A program made the translations under genes and the position numbers. The notes below the pieces were generated by a model that saw only the letters and a list, made by a program, of their open reading frames with translations, ran no database searches and was not told the DNA's origin. Source: UBA6770 sp965660875 (GTDB lineage Bacteria > Bacteroidota > Bacteroidia > Flavobacteriales_G > Salibacteraceae). From it: 64,000 nt of DNA. The stretch covers positions 124,001 to 188,000 of the forward strand of contig CBFIBQ010000001.1 of NCBI GenBank assembly GCA_965660875.1, written 5' to 3'. This document shows, piece by piece, positions 1 through 8,926 of the stretch (position 1 is the stretch's first letter; every line of letters begins with the position of its first letter).

Positions 1-658
1 CTAAAAAGCGATGCAGCAAGTCCAAGATGTAGATCGCATAGTTGGGGTCTTCGAATTGTTCGGCCTCGTAATAATAAAACACTTCACGGGCAAAACCACC
101 GAGTAACTCTACATCATAAATCTCTTTTGAGGGAATGGCGTTATACATTTTTAGTGCTTCATATCCAATGTTAAACGAATCTGGAGCAATCTTTTCGTAT
201 TTGAATTTTTTGTCTTTAAACGCATCCAACCTCAGGTAGGTTTTGGCCCAAAAAAACAACTTGAACCGCACCAAATGAGGGTAATTCAACAATTGCATTA
301 TGGGCGTATTATTCACCAAAATGGTAAGGTTTGGATTTTTTTGAGCCGTTATTGAGGTTAAGGCCCTGTTTATACTCTTTAAGTACAAATCCATGCTAAA
401 ATCAAACTCATCTAAGGGCTGAAATTCAAAAATCACCTTGTTTTTGTTGATTTCAAAAAGTGTATCTAGCGAGATATTAAAGTGCTTGCATAACTTTTTG
501 AGTTCCAGAATGGTTAAGTGCGTTTCTCCTCTAAAACGACGGTACACGGCATCCTGACTGATACTCAAGATGTTGCCAACTACACTTCCGATTGATGCGT
601 CACCCTGCGTTTGGCGTTTAATGATTTCGAATATCGTTTTTTGAGGGTCTGCTTGCAT
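1..658 (-). CDS. HTH-type transcriptional regulator (partial, 3' end outside window)
   Basis: I translated this from the complement: ATG at 656-658, then an uninterrupted frame running off the window edge (219 residues seen). Residues about 5-65 look like a Cro/C1-type helix-turn-helix: a helix beginning IFEIIKRQ, then ILSISQDAVYRRFRGE (turn and recognition helix), then LTILELKKLCKHFNISLDTL. The rest (about 70-219) is a mostly helical region with no motif I recognise. This layout (short HTH plus long C-terminal part) is common in Bacteroidota regulators of unknown ligand. It is divergent from the SDR at 909 with a 250-bp gap, so it might control that gene; this is inference only. Confidence 0.75.
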   Translation of the reverse strand, partial: MQADPQKTIFEIIKRQTQGDASIGSVVGNILSISQDAVYRRFRGETHLTILELKKLCKHFNISLDTLFEINKNKVIFEFQPLDEFDFSMDLYLKSINRALTSITAQKNPNLTILVNNTPIMQLLNYPHLVRFKLFFWAKTYLRLDAFKDKKFKYEKIAPDSFNIGYEALKMYNAIPSKEIYDVELLGGFAREVFYYYEAEQFEDPNYAIYILDLLHRFL

Positions 659-908
659 AGTCTATTTTAATTGATGCAATTTACATGTTTTTCATTCCAA
701 ACCTTCCCCAAACAATGCATTGCCCCAGTTTTTTACAAGCAAAGAAAAAAGCTATACACTTAGTGCCTTTATGTAACAGAATTTAAAGTCTCGCATACCC
801 CTTGACCCGCAACAAATGGCTAGCTTTACTGCCAATAGTGTTTGGATACCTTTCTAGGTATTTTGAACGACATTGTGAGTCTAACCGAAAAACTAAAAAA
901 TTCAGATT

Positions 909-1613
909 ATGGAAATAAAGAATTCAAAAATATTAATCACCGGAGGAAGTTCCGGAATTGGAAAAGAAACGGCAAAACAATTTATTGAAAAGGGTGCTAG
1001 TGTCCTAATCACTGGGCGTGATGAAGACAAGTTAAACTTAGTGGCAAAAGAAATTGGTGCCATTCCATTGCACTTCGATATCAGTAACTTTAACAGCATT
1101 CCAAAAATGGCAGAAAAAGCCATTTCACTCCTTGATGGGCGTATCGACGTGCTGGTGAACAATGCAGGAATCGGCGTCTTTCCTCAATTGGGAGAAATTA
1201 CCATAGAAGATTTAAGGAGTGTGTATGAAACCAATGTTTTTGGGCTCACCTTGCTTACTCAGGAAGTGGTAAAAACATTCAAAGCCCAGAATTACGGCAA
1301 CATAATTAACTTGGGTTCCAGTGCCGCAATCAAGGGGTTTGCAAGAGGAAGCGTTTACGCCGCTTCAAAATTTGCAGTGCGCGGAATGACTCAATCTTGG
1401 CAAGCCGAATTGCGTCCCTTCAATATTCGTGTTTCTTTGGTTAACCCGAGTGAAGTGGCCACTGCATTTGCAGCAAAAGACAGAAAAGAACGTGAAGAGG
1501 AATCCAATAAATTAGGCCCCTTGGAAATTGCACACACCATAGTTTCGGTAGTCGAAATGCGCGATAAAGGTTTTGTAACGGAACTGAACGTTTGGGCAAC
1601 TAACCCCTTTTAA
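909..1613 (+). CDS. SDR-family NAD(P)-dependent oxidoreductase
   Basis: A complete classical short-chain dehydrogenase of 234 aa. The Rossmann cofactor motif TGGSSGIG is near residues 11-18, NNAG at about 87-90, the catalytic Ser lies in the NLGSSAA strand, and the Tyr/Lys pair is in YAASK at about 150-154. The short C-terminus, without a long substrate loop, fits the DltE/YdfG-like group, whose substrates are usually small carbonyl or hydroxyl compounds; the true substrate is not visible. The ATG at 909 gives the expected short N-terminus before the first beta strand (SKILITGG). It stands alone, divergent from the HTH gene upstream and convergent with the broken peptidase downstream. Confidence 0.9.
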   Translation: MEIKNSKILITGGSSGIGKETAKQFIEKGASVLITGRDEDKLNLVAKEIGAIPLHFDISNFNSIPKMAEKAISLLDGRIDVLVNNAGIGVFPQLGEITIEDLRSVYETNVFGLTLLTQEVVKTFKAQNYGNIINLGSSAAIKGFARGSVYAASKFAVRGMTQSWQAELRPFNIRVSLVNPSEVATAFAAKDRKEREEESNKLGPLEIAHTIVSVVEMRDKGFVTELNVWATNPF

Positions 1614-1805
1614 AACTGCAAGAAATACATTTGCTATTGAAGCACCCGTTTTACTGTCTTATAAAGCGCTTCGTTGATACTTTATCGTCATTTACAAGTG
1701 AAAGGGTATACAGTCATACGGGTAAGCTAAACAGCATTTAGATTCCCAGTAAAAACAGTTCCGTTGTCACTAATGAATTATTAAACAAAATAAATCTGGG
1801 AGCCG

Positions 1806-3173
1806 CTAGTCAACCAGGTGTTTATCCATCAAATAAACCATGGTAGCCAGAGAGGCACAACCTAATTCCAGCTCGCGTTTATTGACGTTTTCAAAGACAT
1901 CGGTTTCAGCGTGATGGTAATCGAAGTAGCGCTGTGAAACTGGGTTGAGTCCCAACTGAAGTATACTGGGGTAATACTTTTTTAATGGGCCAATATCTAC
2001 CCCTCCGTAACCTTTCTCAAAATTGTATAATCTGAACGGTGCTAGGGTTGGCTTGAAAGATTGAACGAACTTCAATTGCTCTGCACTTCCAACCACATCA
2101 TAACCCAATGGTTAAAAACCTCCTCGGTCGCTCTCCAATGCACAAATGTGTTCTTCTTTATTGTCGCTGCACCATTTGGCGTAGCCTTTACCTCCAAAGT
2201 TTCCGTTTTCTTCATTCATGAATAAAACACAGCGTAACTTGTGCTTGGGCTTGTAGCCCAGTTCTTTCAATAGTCTCAAAGCCTCTATCGAATGCACAAT
2301 TCCAGCACCGTCATCGTGCGCACCCTCACCTACATCCCAACTGTCAAGGTGCCCACCAAAAGTGATCACCTTATCGTCTTTGCCATAGGTTTCTGCAATT
2401 ACGTTGTAGGAGGTCATATTTTCGTAAAATCGGCAATCCATTTCCAGTTTGAGTTTTACTTTTCCGTTTTTCAGCCAATCTTTTAGGGTATTTGCTGAAT
2501 TGGTGCTTAATGCAGCAGCTGGAATCTGGTTTTCCATTTTGTAATCCATGGACCCTGTGTGCGGGTGGTCGTCATCGGACTGAGCCAGCGAACGAATCAC
2601 CACCGCTTTCGCGCCAAATTTTGAAGCGGTTTTAGCGCCATTCCAGCGTTGGCCAGAGCAAGCACCATATGCCTTAAAGGTCATGATCTCTTTTTGATTA
2701 AAGGGCTTGTTTACAAACACTACTTTACCTTCAATTTTTTCTTTTCCGAGCTTTTCGAGCTCCTCGATACTTTCTACGCCAAGTACCTCAGCCTCTAAGG
2801 TTCCGTTTGTTCCAATTGAACCGCCCAAAGCAATTACGTCTACTTTCTTTAATGCGCCTTTTTCATTGATTATCCACGCGGCTTCTTGTGTGCCCCGCTC
2901 CCAATGCGGAACCGCAATTTCTTGCAAATACACGGTATCAAAATCGTAACTCTCCAACAATTGTTTACCCCAATAAATAGCCATTTCAGCTTCTGCTGAG
3001 CCAGTGATGCGAGCACCAATATCCTTACACAAAACCCTCAGGTTTTCGTATGCAGGACTTTCGGTTAATGCCTTATCGTAAATATTTCGAATAAAAGTGG
3101 AGTCCTCTTTTTGTTGTGCATTACAAAGAGTAGAACTCAACGTAATAAGAATGCCAAATAGAAATGATTTCAT
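1806..3173 (-). pseudogene. M28-family metallopeptidase (carboxypeptidase Q-like) interrupted by an in-frame TAA
   Basis: The minus-strand frame starts at 3173 with a Sec signal peptide (MKSFLFGILITL...CNAQ) and runs to TAA at 2112-2114. The same frame continues without any shift from 2111 to 1806 and completes the family. Zinc and active-site motifs are spread over both parts: GGHLDSWDVGEGAHDDGAG and MNEENGNFGGKG before the stop, ESD just before it, and DYHHAETD after it. The family normally reads ESD-(A/G)-GGF-T-P here; this gene has ESDRGGF-stop-PLG, so the stop replaces about one codon. Full length with readthrough is about 455 codons, normal for the family. Either a recent nonsense mutation or a base-call error in the TTTTTAA run explains it; I favour mutation, since no indel is needed. 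Confidence 0.8.
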
Positions 3174-3332
3174 AAGCGGAAAATATGAAACTTAATTAAA
3201 CATCCGTGAACATTTTGTCCACCTCATTTTACTAATTTAGTAGAAGTGGTTTTAGCGATGTTTTTTCTAAATGAAATGGATTCTTTTAAAACCCATATAA
3301 ATTGAATGAAAACACCAAAATAAAGAACAAGG

Positions 3333-5507
3333 ATGAGCGACTCAAAACAAGGCAAATGCCCAGTAATGCATGGGGCAAACACAACTGCGAATGAAGATGC
3401 TACGGCTTGGTGGCCAAAGGCATTAAAATTTGATATTCTGCACCAACACGATAGGAAAACGAATCCTCTTGGTGAAGGTTTTGATTATTCCGAGGCATTT
3501 AAAAACTTGGACCTTGAAGCGCTTAAGTCCGACTTAAAAGCACTCATGACCGATAGCCAAGATTGGTGGCCTGCCGATTGGGGTCATTACGGCGGACTTA
3601 TGATTCGTATGGCGTGGCACGCGGCCGGAACCTACCGTGTTTCTGACGGAAGAGGCGGTGCCGCAACAGGAAATCAACGCTTTGCACCATTAAATAGTTG
3701 GCCCGATAACGCCAACCTAGATAAAGCTCGAAGGTTACTTTGGCCAATAAAAAAGAAATACGGAAACTCCATCTCGTGGGCAGACTTGATTATTCTAGCT
3801 GGAAATATGGCGTATGAATCCATGGGTTTTAAAACCTTCGGGTTTGCTGGGGGTCGAGAAGATATTTGGCACCCTGAAAAAGATATTAACTGGGGAGTAG
3901 AAAATGAATGGCTTGCCGCTACCAAAAACCGGTATAAAAGTGATGAAAACAGAGAGTCGCTGGAGCATCCTTTAGCTGCAGTTCAAATGGGGTTAATCTA
4001 TGTAAACCCTGAAGGAGTTGATGGTAATCCAGACCCGATTAAAACCGCTCATGATGTCCGAGAGACGTTTAAACGAATGGCGATGAACGATGAAGAAACT
4101 GTTGCGCTAACTGCTGGCGGTCATACCGTTGGAAAAAGTCATGGAAATGGCAACGACAGTAAACTCGGAGAAGCTCCTGAAGGTGCCGATATCCACGAAC
4201 AAGGCCTAGGTTGGCACAACCCGAAAGGAAGCGGAAATGGAGAGCATACAGTGACTAGCGGAATTGAAGGAGCTTGGACAACGACCCCAAATAAATGGGA
4301 CCACTCCTATTTTCATTTATTGCTCAATCACGAATGGGAATCAAGAAAAAGTCCGGCTGGTGCTTGGCAGTGGGAGCCAAAAGAGATTAAAGAAGAAGAC
4401 AAACCAAGCGATGCACACAATCCTAACGAAAAAAGAAACCCAATAATGACCGATGCTGATATGGCCATGAAAATGGACCCAGCGTATCGAAAAATTTCAG
4501 AGAAGTTTTACAATGACCCTGAGTACTTTGAAGATGTATTTGCTCGAGCTTGGTTCAAACTTACGCACCGAGATTTAGGTCCAAAAAGTCGTTACCTAGG
4601 AACTGATGTTCCTGCTGAAGATCTAATTTGGCAAGACCCAATTCCTGAAGGAAATGCCGACTTAAATGAAAAAGATATTGAAGAATTAAAAGGAAATTTG
4701 CTTAGTTGCGGGTTGTCTAATGCTGAGTTAATTTCAACTGCATGGGATAGTGCTAGAACATTTCGCGGTTCGGATTTTCGTGGTGGAGCAAATGGTGCAC
4801 GAATTCGATTAGAACCTATGAAAAGTTGGGAAGGAAACGAACCGGAACGACTTCAAAGGATATTGCAAGCTTTAGGTACTATTCAATCTAATTTTTCAAA
4901 AGAAATTAGCATGGCTGACCTCATTGTTTTAGGTGGGAGCGCTGCTGTTGAACAAGCCGCTAAAAAAGCTGGTTATGATATGACCGTTCCTTTCCGCGCA
5001 GGAAGAGGCGATGCGACCGATGAAATGACCGATGTTGAATCGTTCGAACCGCTTAAACCAAAACACGATGCGTACAGAAATTGGGTCGATAAAAACGTCG
5101 ATACCAATCCGGAAGAATTGATGCTCGACCAAACTCAGTTGTTGGGTTTAACCGCTCCTGAAATGACCACCCTTATTGGAGGAATGCGGGTTTTAGATGC
5201 CAATTGTTGTGGCTCGAAACACGGCGTTTTTACAAATAATACCGGCGTTTTAAATACGGATTTCTTTACCACTATTACCGATATGCGCTATAAATGGAGG
5301 CCGAAAGGAAAGAACCTTTACTCGATTTTAGACCGCAAAACAGGTGAGGAAAAATGGACAGCAACTCGTGTTGATTTAATTTTTGGTTCTAACTCTATTC
5401 TTCGCTCTTACGCTGAGGTGTATGCGCAAGACGATAACAAAGAGAAGTTTGTAATTGACTTTATAGACGCATGGGTAAAGGTTATGAACGCAGATAGGTT
5501 TGATTAG
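3333..5507 (+). CDS. katG: Catalase-peroxidase KatG
   Basis: A full-length 724-aa bifunctional haem catalase-peroxidase, which breaks down hydrogen peroxide in the cytoplasm. The distal triad is in IRMAWHAAGT (Arg92, Trp95, His96) and the proximal haem ligand is His264 in TAGGHTVGKSHG. The three residues that form the family's Met-Tyr-Trp adduct are present: Trp95, Tyr223 (GLIYVNPEG) and Met249 (FKRMAMND). The second, non-haem peroxidase-like domain follows from about residue 400. The start MSDSKQGKCPVMHG is the usual KatG N-terminus. It is monocistronic, with about 150 bp on each side. No OxyR or PerR site could be recognised. Expected role: oxidative stress defence. Confidence 0.98.
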   Translation: MSDSKQGKCPVMHGANTTANEDATAWWPKALKFDILHQHDRKTNPLGEGFDYSEAFKNLDLEALKSDLKALMTDSQDWWPADWGHYGGLMIRMAWHAAGTYRVSDGRGGAATGNQRFAPLNSWPDNANLDKARRLLWPIKKKYGNSISWADLIILAGNMAYESMGFKTFGFAGGREDIWHPEKDINWGVENEWLAATKNRYKSDENRESLEHPLAAVQMGLIYVNPEGVDGNPDPIKTAHDVRETFKRMAMNDEETVALTAGGHTVGKSHGNGNDSKLGEAPEGADIHEQGLGWHNPKGSGNGEHTVTSGIEGAWTTTPNKWDHSYFHLLLNHEWESRKSPAGAWQWEPKEIKEEDKPSDAHNPNEKRNPIMTDADMAMKMDPAYRKISEKFYNDPEYFEDVFARAWFKLTHRDLGPKSRYLGTDVPAEDLIWQDPIPEGNADLNEKDIEELKGNLLSCGLSNAELISTAWDSARTFRGSDFRGGANGARIRLEPMKSWEGNEPERLQRILQALGTIQSNFSKEISMADLIVLGGSAAVEQAAKKAGYDMTVPFRAGRGDATDEMTDVESFEPLKPKHDAYRNWVDKNVDTNPEELMLDQTQLLGLTAPEMTTLIGGMRVLDANCCGSKHGVFTNNTGVLNTDFFTTITDMRYKWRPKGKNLYSILDRKTGEEKWTATRVDLIFGSNSILRSYAEVYAQDDNKEKFVIDFIDAWVKVMNADRFD

Positions 5508-5594
5508 GGTTGGGTAATTTTAGGCGATAAACGCAAAATGACACCTACAAAATAGAGCATTAAACTTTAAGGGCTTAAACCCAAGAGATAAAAA

Positions 5595-5635
5595 TGGCTA
5601 ACAACACATGTGTTGTTAGCCAAATGTTGTAGCCA
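5595..5635. repeat. 28-bp perfect palindrome plus cassette-like left boundary
   Basis: TGGCTAACAACACA (5595-5608) is followed directly by its exact reverse complement (5609-5622). A second partial copy, TGTTGTAGCCA (5625-5635), follows; its exact reverse complement recurs at 6910-6920 just after the next gene. This matched-ends arrangement recalls integron cassette boundaries. The palindrome could also terminate katG transcription, though no T-tract follows. Confidence 0.6.
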
Positions 5636-5654
5636 ATAAAAAAAACAAAGCAAA

Positions 5655-6905
5655 TTGAAAATACTACTCACATCAATTGGAACAAGAGGCGACATGGAAC
5701 CTTTTTTGGCTATTGGCGAAATTTTACAAAAGGAAGGTCATACGATTACATGCATGTTTCCCGAACAGTTTAGAAGTCTCGCAGAAGACTCAAGTTTCGA
5801 ATTTGCTTCTTTGGGAGACAAGTTTATTAAAATGCTTGATAGTCCGGCAGGGAGAATAGCCATGGGGGGCGGAAAGTTTGGGCTAAAGAAGTTGAATGCA
5901 TATCTCAAACTTATTTCTCTACAACAAGAGGTAAATAAAGAGATGATAATAAAGCAAGAAGAAATTATCAAAAACCTAAAACCAGATAGAATTGTACATA
6001 ACGGTAAAGTGATGTACCCTGTAATATGGGGCTTAGAAAACAAAGGCAAACGAATATTCGTAAGCCCAGTTCCATATATGCATTATGTGAAAGACCATGC
6101 CCATGTAGCATTTAATAAAGATTTTGGACCATTCATTAATAAATTAACTTATCAAATAGCCAACTTTGGATTAATAAGAACTATTGCGGGTTCTTTAAAA
6201 TGGGTATCCACTTCAAAGAAAATCAAAACAAGGGATATTAAAAAAGCATTGTTCGAAAACAAGGCTATTTACACCATCTCTCCTTCCTTATTTAAAAGAC
6301 CTGAATATTGGAATGATAATTTACAGGTTTTGGGCTATCATGAAAGAACGAAAACTACCAATTGGGAAGCATCAGATGAGCTAAATGATTTCTTAAAAAA
6401 ACATGACAAAGTAATACTCGTCACTTTTGGAAGTATGATTAATACCAACCCAGAAGAGAAAACAAAAATAATCCTTGAGGTTCTAACTCAATATAAGGTG
6501 CCAGCAATCATAAACACTGCTTCAGGGGGACTTTTAAAGCCTAACAACTACGATTCAGCTAGATTCCATTTTGTAAATAGCATCCCATATGATTGGATAT
6601 TCCCAAAATTGTATGCAGTTATTCATCATGGAGGTTCAGGAACAACACATACTGCCATAAAATATGGATGTGCTTCGTTAATTATTCCACACATAATAGA
6701 TCAATACGTTTGGAATAAAATTGTTGCTCGTAAGGGACTAGGGCCACTAGGGATAGATGTAAGCCGAATAACAGTAAAAAATTTAGAGCCCAAAATAATT
6801 GACTTATACACAAATAAATCTTACAAAGAGAAAGCAGAGAAATTGGGCAGAGAAATGCAAAACGAATTTTTAAAGAAAGTGATTTGCAAAACGATAGTAG
6901 AATAA
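5655..6905 (+). CDS. GT1/UGT-like glycosyltransferase
   Basis: A 416-aa GT-B fold glycosyltransferase of the UGT / macrolide-glycosyltransferase / sterol-glucosyltransferase type. The N-terminus MKILLTSIGTRGDMEPFLAIG is the usual acceptor-domain start. The C-terminal half has the nucleotide-sugar signature: VTFGSM near residue 257, then HHGGSGTTHTAIKYG and IIPHIIDQYVWN near 328-358. Donor and acceptor cannot be told; hydrophobic small molecules are usual. The start is TTG at 5655, forced because no ATG precedes the conserved first strand. It lies inside the cassette-like region, framed by inverted TGTTGTAGCCA ends, and is A-rich compared with its neighbours, which suggests acquisition. Confidence 0.88.
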   Translation: MKILLTSIGTRGDMEPFLAIGEILQKEGHTITCMFPEQFRSLAEDSSFEFASLGDKFIKMLDSPAGRIAMGGGKFGLKKLNAYLKLISLQQEVNKEMIIKQEEIIKNLKPDRIVHNGKVMYPVIWGLENKGKRIFVSPVPYMHYVKDHAHVAFNKDFGPFINKLTYQIANFGLIRTIAGSLKWVSTSKKIKTRDIKKALFENKAIYTISPSLFKRPEYWNDNLQVLGYHERTKTTNWEASDELNDFLKKHDKVILVTFGSMINTNPEEKTKIILEVLTQYKVPAIINTASGGLLKPNNYDSARFHFVNSIPYDWIFPKLYAVIHHGGSGTTHTAIKYGCASLIIPHIIDQYVWNKIVARKGLGPLGIDVSRITVKNLEPKIIDLYTNKSYKEKAEKLGREMQNEFLKKVICKTIVE

Positions 6906-6909
6906 ATAC

Positions 6910-6975
6910 TGGCTACAACACGGTGTATAGTGCATACCCTGCGGGATACGCACCCTACTCAAACCGTTAGCAAAC
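6910..6975. repeat. attC-like imperfect hairpin site
   Basis: It begins with TGGCTACAACA (6910-6920), exact reverse complement of the boundary before the preceding gene. It holds an imperfect inverted repeat, GTATAGTGCATACCC against GGGATACGCACCCTAC, with mismatches (6925-6958), and ends CCGTTAGCAAAC (6964-6975). The end GTTAGCAAAC pairs 9/10 with GTTTGCCAAC (7379-7388) beyond the next gene. Length (66 bp), imperfect stem and RYYYAAC/GTTRRRY-like ends resemble integron attC sites. No integrase is present in the window. Confidence 0.5.
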
Positions 6976-6989
6976 ATTTAAAAACAGAC

Positions 6990-7373
6990 ATGAAATCTCT
7001 TCTAATTCTACAAATTATCTTATTGATCGCTAGTTCATGTAGTCTGAATTGCCTTGACCTAAAAGATGGAACATTTGAGACAACGAATGCTGACGGCTCC
7101 AAGACAATTGTTACTAGAAAAGGGAATAAACAAACCGAAAACTATAACAAAGGAGAAAGAATTAGTGAATTTGATATTAAGTGGTTGAACGATTGCGAAT
7201 ACATACTATTTTCAAGAAAAGTAACCAAAGGAGTTGACCCTTGGCCAGAACTGGAAAATGACACTTTAAATATTAAAATACTTGAAGTTAATGATGATCA
7301 CTACCAAGCTGAAGGAGATATGATAACGAGAGATTGGCCACCCCTTGAACAAGAAGTAAAAATTTTAAAATAA
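6990..7373 (+). CDS. Small putative lipoprotein, function unknown
   Basis: 127 aa from the ATG at 6990. The frame is open further upstream, but that part lies in the hairpin repeat, and ATG 6990 gives a clean SPII signal: MKSLLILQIILLIASSC, lipobox Cys17. The mature part is polar (TNADGSKTIVTRKGNKQTENYNKG), contains ISEFDIKWLNDCEYILFSR and DHYQAEGDMI, and looks like a short beta-rich domain with an internal W/Cys strand. Similar small lipoproteins are frequent in Bacteroidota, without known function. It is the only gene between two hairpin boundaries, so it behaves as a single-gene cassette. Confidence 0.75.
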   Translation: MKSLLILQIILLIASSCSLNCLDLKDGTFETTNADGSKTIVTRKGNKQTENYNKGERISEFDIKWLNDCEYILFSRKVTKGVDPWPELENDTLNIKILEVNDDHYQAEGDMITRDWPPLEQEVKILK

Positions 7374-7378
7374 AAAAC

Positions 7379-7398
7379 GTTTGCCAACAATGGCTAAT
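7379..7398. repeat. Short hairpin at cassette boundary
   Basis: GTTTGCCAACAATGGCTAAT contains GCCA-ACAA-TGGC. Its left part is a 9/10 reverse complement of 6966-6975 before the lipoprotein gene. It is a compact version of the boundary elements at 5595 and 6910. Confidence 0.4.
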
Positions 7399-7409
7399 AA
7401 TCAAAACAT

Positions 7410-8072
7410 ATGAAGTACAAATTTCACAAGAAAACATTATTTGAATTCCGAAATTCAATGGTCGTTTCAACCGTTTTTATGCTTCTAGTTTGTATTTCTT
7501 GTAAGGAAGAATCCAACGCGTTAAAAAACTCAGAAAGCGATTTAATAACGAAAATAAATGCCGTTCAGTAACAGGTAATGGCACAAGGAAATATGACAGC
7601 GGCTGAGGAGCAAGCTTTATTGGGTTTATGCAGTATTGTATCGCATGATGACGGTTTAGCAACTTATACTACTGATAATAGTATGGTACTAAAAGATGTA
7701 GAATTCGTCCCCGTTTATTATGGTTGTGAAGGACTCTCAAAGGAAGAAACAAGAGCATGTTTTACTAATAAAGTATCGGCATTTATTAAGCGAGAGTTTA
7801 ATTTGAGTATACCTCAAAAATTAAATCTTGCAAAGCCAAAACAGGTAGAAGCATTTTTTATAATCAACGAAAATGGAAATTTAACTGGCATGAAAGTGAG
7901 AGATTCAGAGGCAACTGTTCAGGCAGAAATATTAAGGGTGCTTAGAAAAATGCCTGTGATGAAACCGGCTACCCAAAATGGAGAACGTGTTTCTGTATTA
8001 TGCTCCTTAATAATAAGCTATGGAGCTACCATTGACGTTACTGTTGTGTATATTCCTGAAAGACCTGATTAA
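7410..8072 (+). pseudogene. TonB_C-like lipoprotein with an in-frame TAA near the N-terminus
   Basis: ATG at 7410 opens a signal-peptide segment (MVVSTVFMLLVCISCKEES, lipobox Cys) that stops at TAA 7569-7571 after 53 codons. The same frame goes straight on (CAG GTA ATG...) to 8072. The downstream part resembles TonB-C-like lipoproteins of Bacteroidota: FVPVYYGCEGLSKEETRACF (conserved paired Cys), a segment EAFFIINENGNLTGMKVRDS, and ILRVLRKMPVMKPATQNGE. CAG-TAA-CAG suggests a Gln codon CAA changed to TAA. If translation restarts at ATG 7578, the product would lack the signal and be mislocalised. I call it a probable pseudogene; readthrough or sequencing error remain possible. Confidence 0.65.
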
Positions 8073-8126
8073 TTTTTAAGAGTACTAACCAAAAAATTCA
8101 GTTGCGTTCACTCTACATGAAACCAT

Positions 8127-8165
8127 AGCCAACTAATGATAGACTGCTTATCAGTTAGTATGGCT
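8127..8165. terminator. Imperfect hairpin after the TonB_C-like gene
   Basis: AGCCAACTAATGATA (8127-8141) pairs imperfectly with TTATCAGTTAGTATGGCT (8148-8165). It may be a terminator or another cassette-boundary hairpin; the GCC-AAC/GTTAG ends resemble the sites at 5595-7398. Confidence 0.4.
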
Positions 8166-8248
8166 TTATAGTATAGGCACCATTGAAGGGCAATTTGTTT
8201 TTAAGAAGTATTAGAATAAACTGAGTTCTAAAGTGGAAGCTCCTCATT

Positions 8249-8256
8249 TATCTTTG
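8249..8256 (+). promoter_or_regulatory. Possible Bacteroidota -7 element for the HPF gene
   Basis: TATCTTTG matches the Bacteroidota sigma-70 -7 consensus TAnnTTTG. It lies about 68 bp before the HPF start. No convincing -33 TTG is seen at the right spacing, so this is weak. Confidence 0.3.
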
Positions 8257-8323
8257 CTACCTAAGTAATTTTTCCTTTACAGTAAATAGGCCAAACATAG
8301 GCAGCACTTAAAACATAGAAACG

Positions 8324-8638
8324 ATGAAAGTACAATTCAATACCGATAAAAATATTCAGGGAACTGCAGCACTAGAAACCCATGTATCCGAAAAAGTAAA
8401 CCATGTATTAAAACACTTAGTGGACCACCTCACTCGTTTGGAGGTGCATCTTTCTGACCAAAATGCTGAAAAAGCAGGTGCGGACGATATACAGTGCAAG
8501 ATAGAAGCAAGAATAAAAGGTATGCAACCCGTAACGGTGGTAGGTAAAAACGATTCGAAGGAAGTTGCCCTTGACGATGCACTAGAAAAAATGAAAGCTG
8601 CATTGACCACCATTACTGGAAAAATGAAAAATAAATAG
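8324..8638 (+). CDS. Ribosome hibernation promoting factor / sigma-54 modulation protein (HPF/RaiA family)
   Basis: 104 aa, the short form of the HPF/YfiA family, which binds the 30S decoding region and silences ribosomes in stationary phase or stress. The family pattern is visible: MKVQFNTDKNIQGTAALETH, a helix with VSEKVNHVLKHL, the RLEVHLSDQN strand, KIEARIKGMQPVTVVGKND and the basic final helix with DALEKMKAALTTITGKMKNK. It is monocistronic, with an in-line hairpin terminator about 65 bp after the stop. It lies between the cassette-like region and the DUF5916 gene and looks chromosomal and native. Confidence 0.9.
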   Translation: MKVQFNTDKNIQGTAALETHVSEKVNHVLKHLVDHLTRLEVHLSDQNAEKAGADDIQCKIEARIKGMQPVTVVGKNDSKEVALDDALEKMKAALTTITGKMKNK

Positions 8639-8702
8639 GGGCAAGTTGCCGTTCCAAGTGGCTAAGAATAATTCAAACGCCAATATCCGTCATAAAAATC
8701 AT

Positions 8703-8732
8703 AAGCGTAGTCCATTGGGCTGCGCTTTTTGA
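8703..8732 (+). terminator. Rho-independent terminator after the HPF gene
   Basis: AAGCGTAGTCC (8703-8713) pairs with GGGCTGCGCTT (8717-8727) using two G-U pairs, followed by TTTTT and flanked upstream by an A-run. Confidence 0.7.
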
Positions 8733-8926
8733 TTTTAGAAAGTTAGCCAAATCAAATAAGCTTGATTTTTGTGCGCCAAATCTTCTGGCCTTTTATGTTT
8801 CAAAGACAATATGAATCCAATGCAATAAAACCTCAAATTTGCACACGAAATGAATGGCTGAACTTTCCACGAATTTAATGGTAGTTAAGGTTTTGCTCGA
8901 AGCACAATTTTCTAAATAACGAATCG

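Noticed and set aside
902..1162. Minus-strand frame under the SDR gene, and many similar opposite-strand frames elsewhere
   Set aside because: They are mirror frames of well-supported genes with motifs on the other strand; none has a recognisable domain.
6930..6990. Longer N-terminus for the small lipoprotein
   Set aside because: The extra 20 residues come from the hairpin repeat and would bury the signal peptide; ATG 6990 gives a proper lipobox.
1806..8072. Possible recoding of TAA as a sense codon, suggested by two in-frame TAA codons
   Set aside because: Many genes in the window end properly at TAA (for example 1613, 7373, 23339, 26127), so TAA clearly works as a stop. Two nonsense mutations or read errors are simpler.
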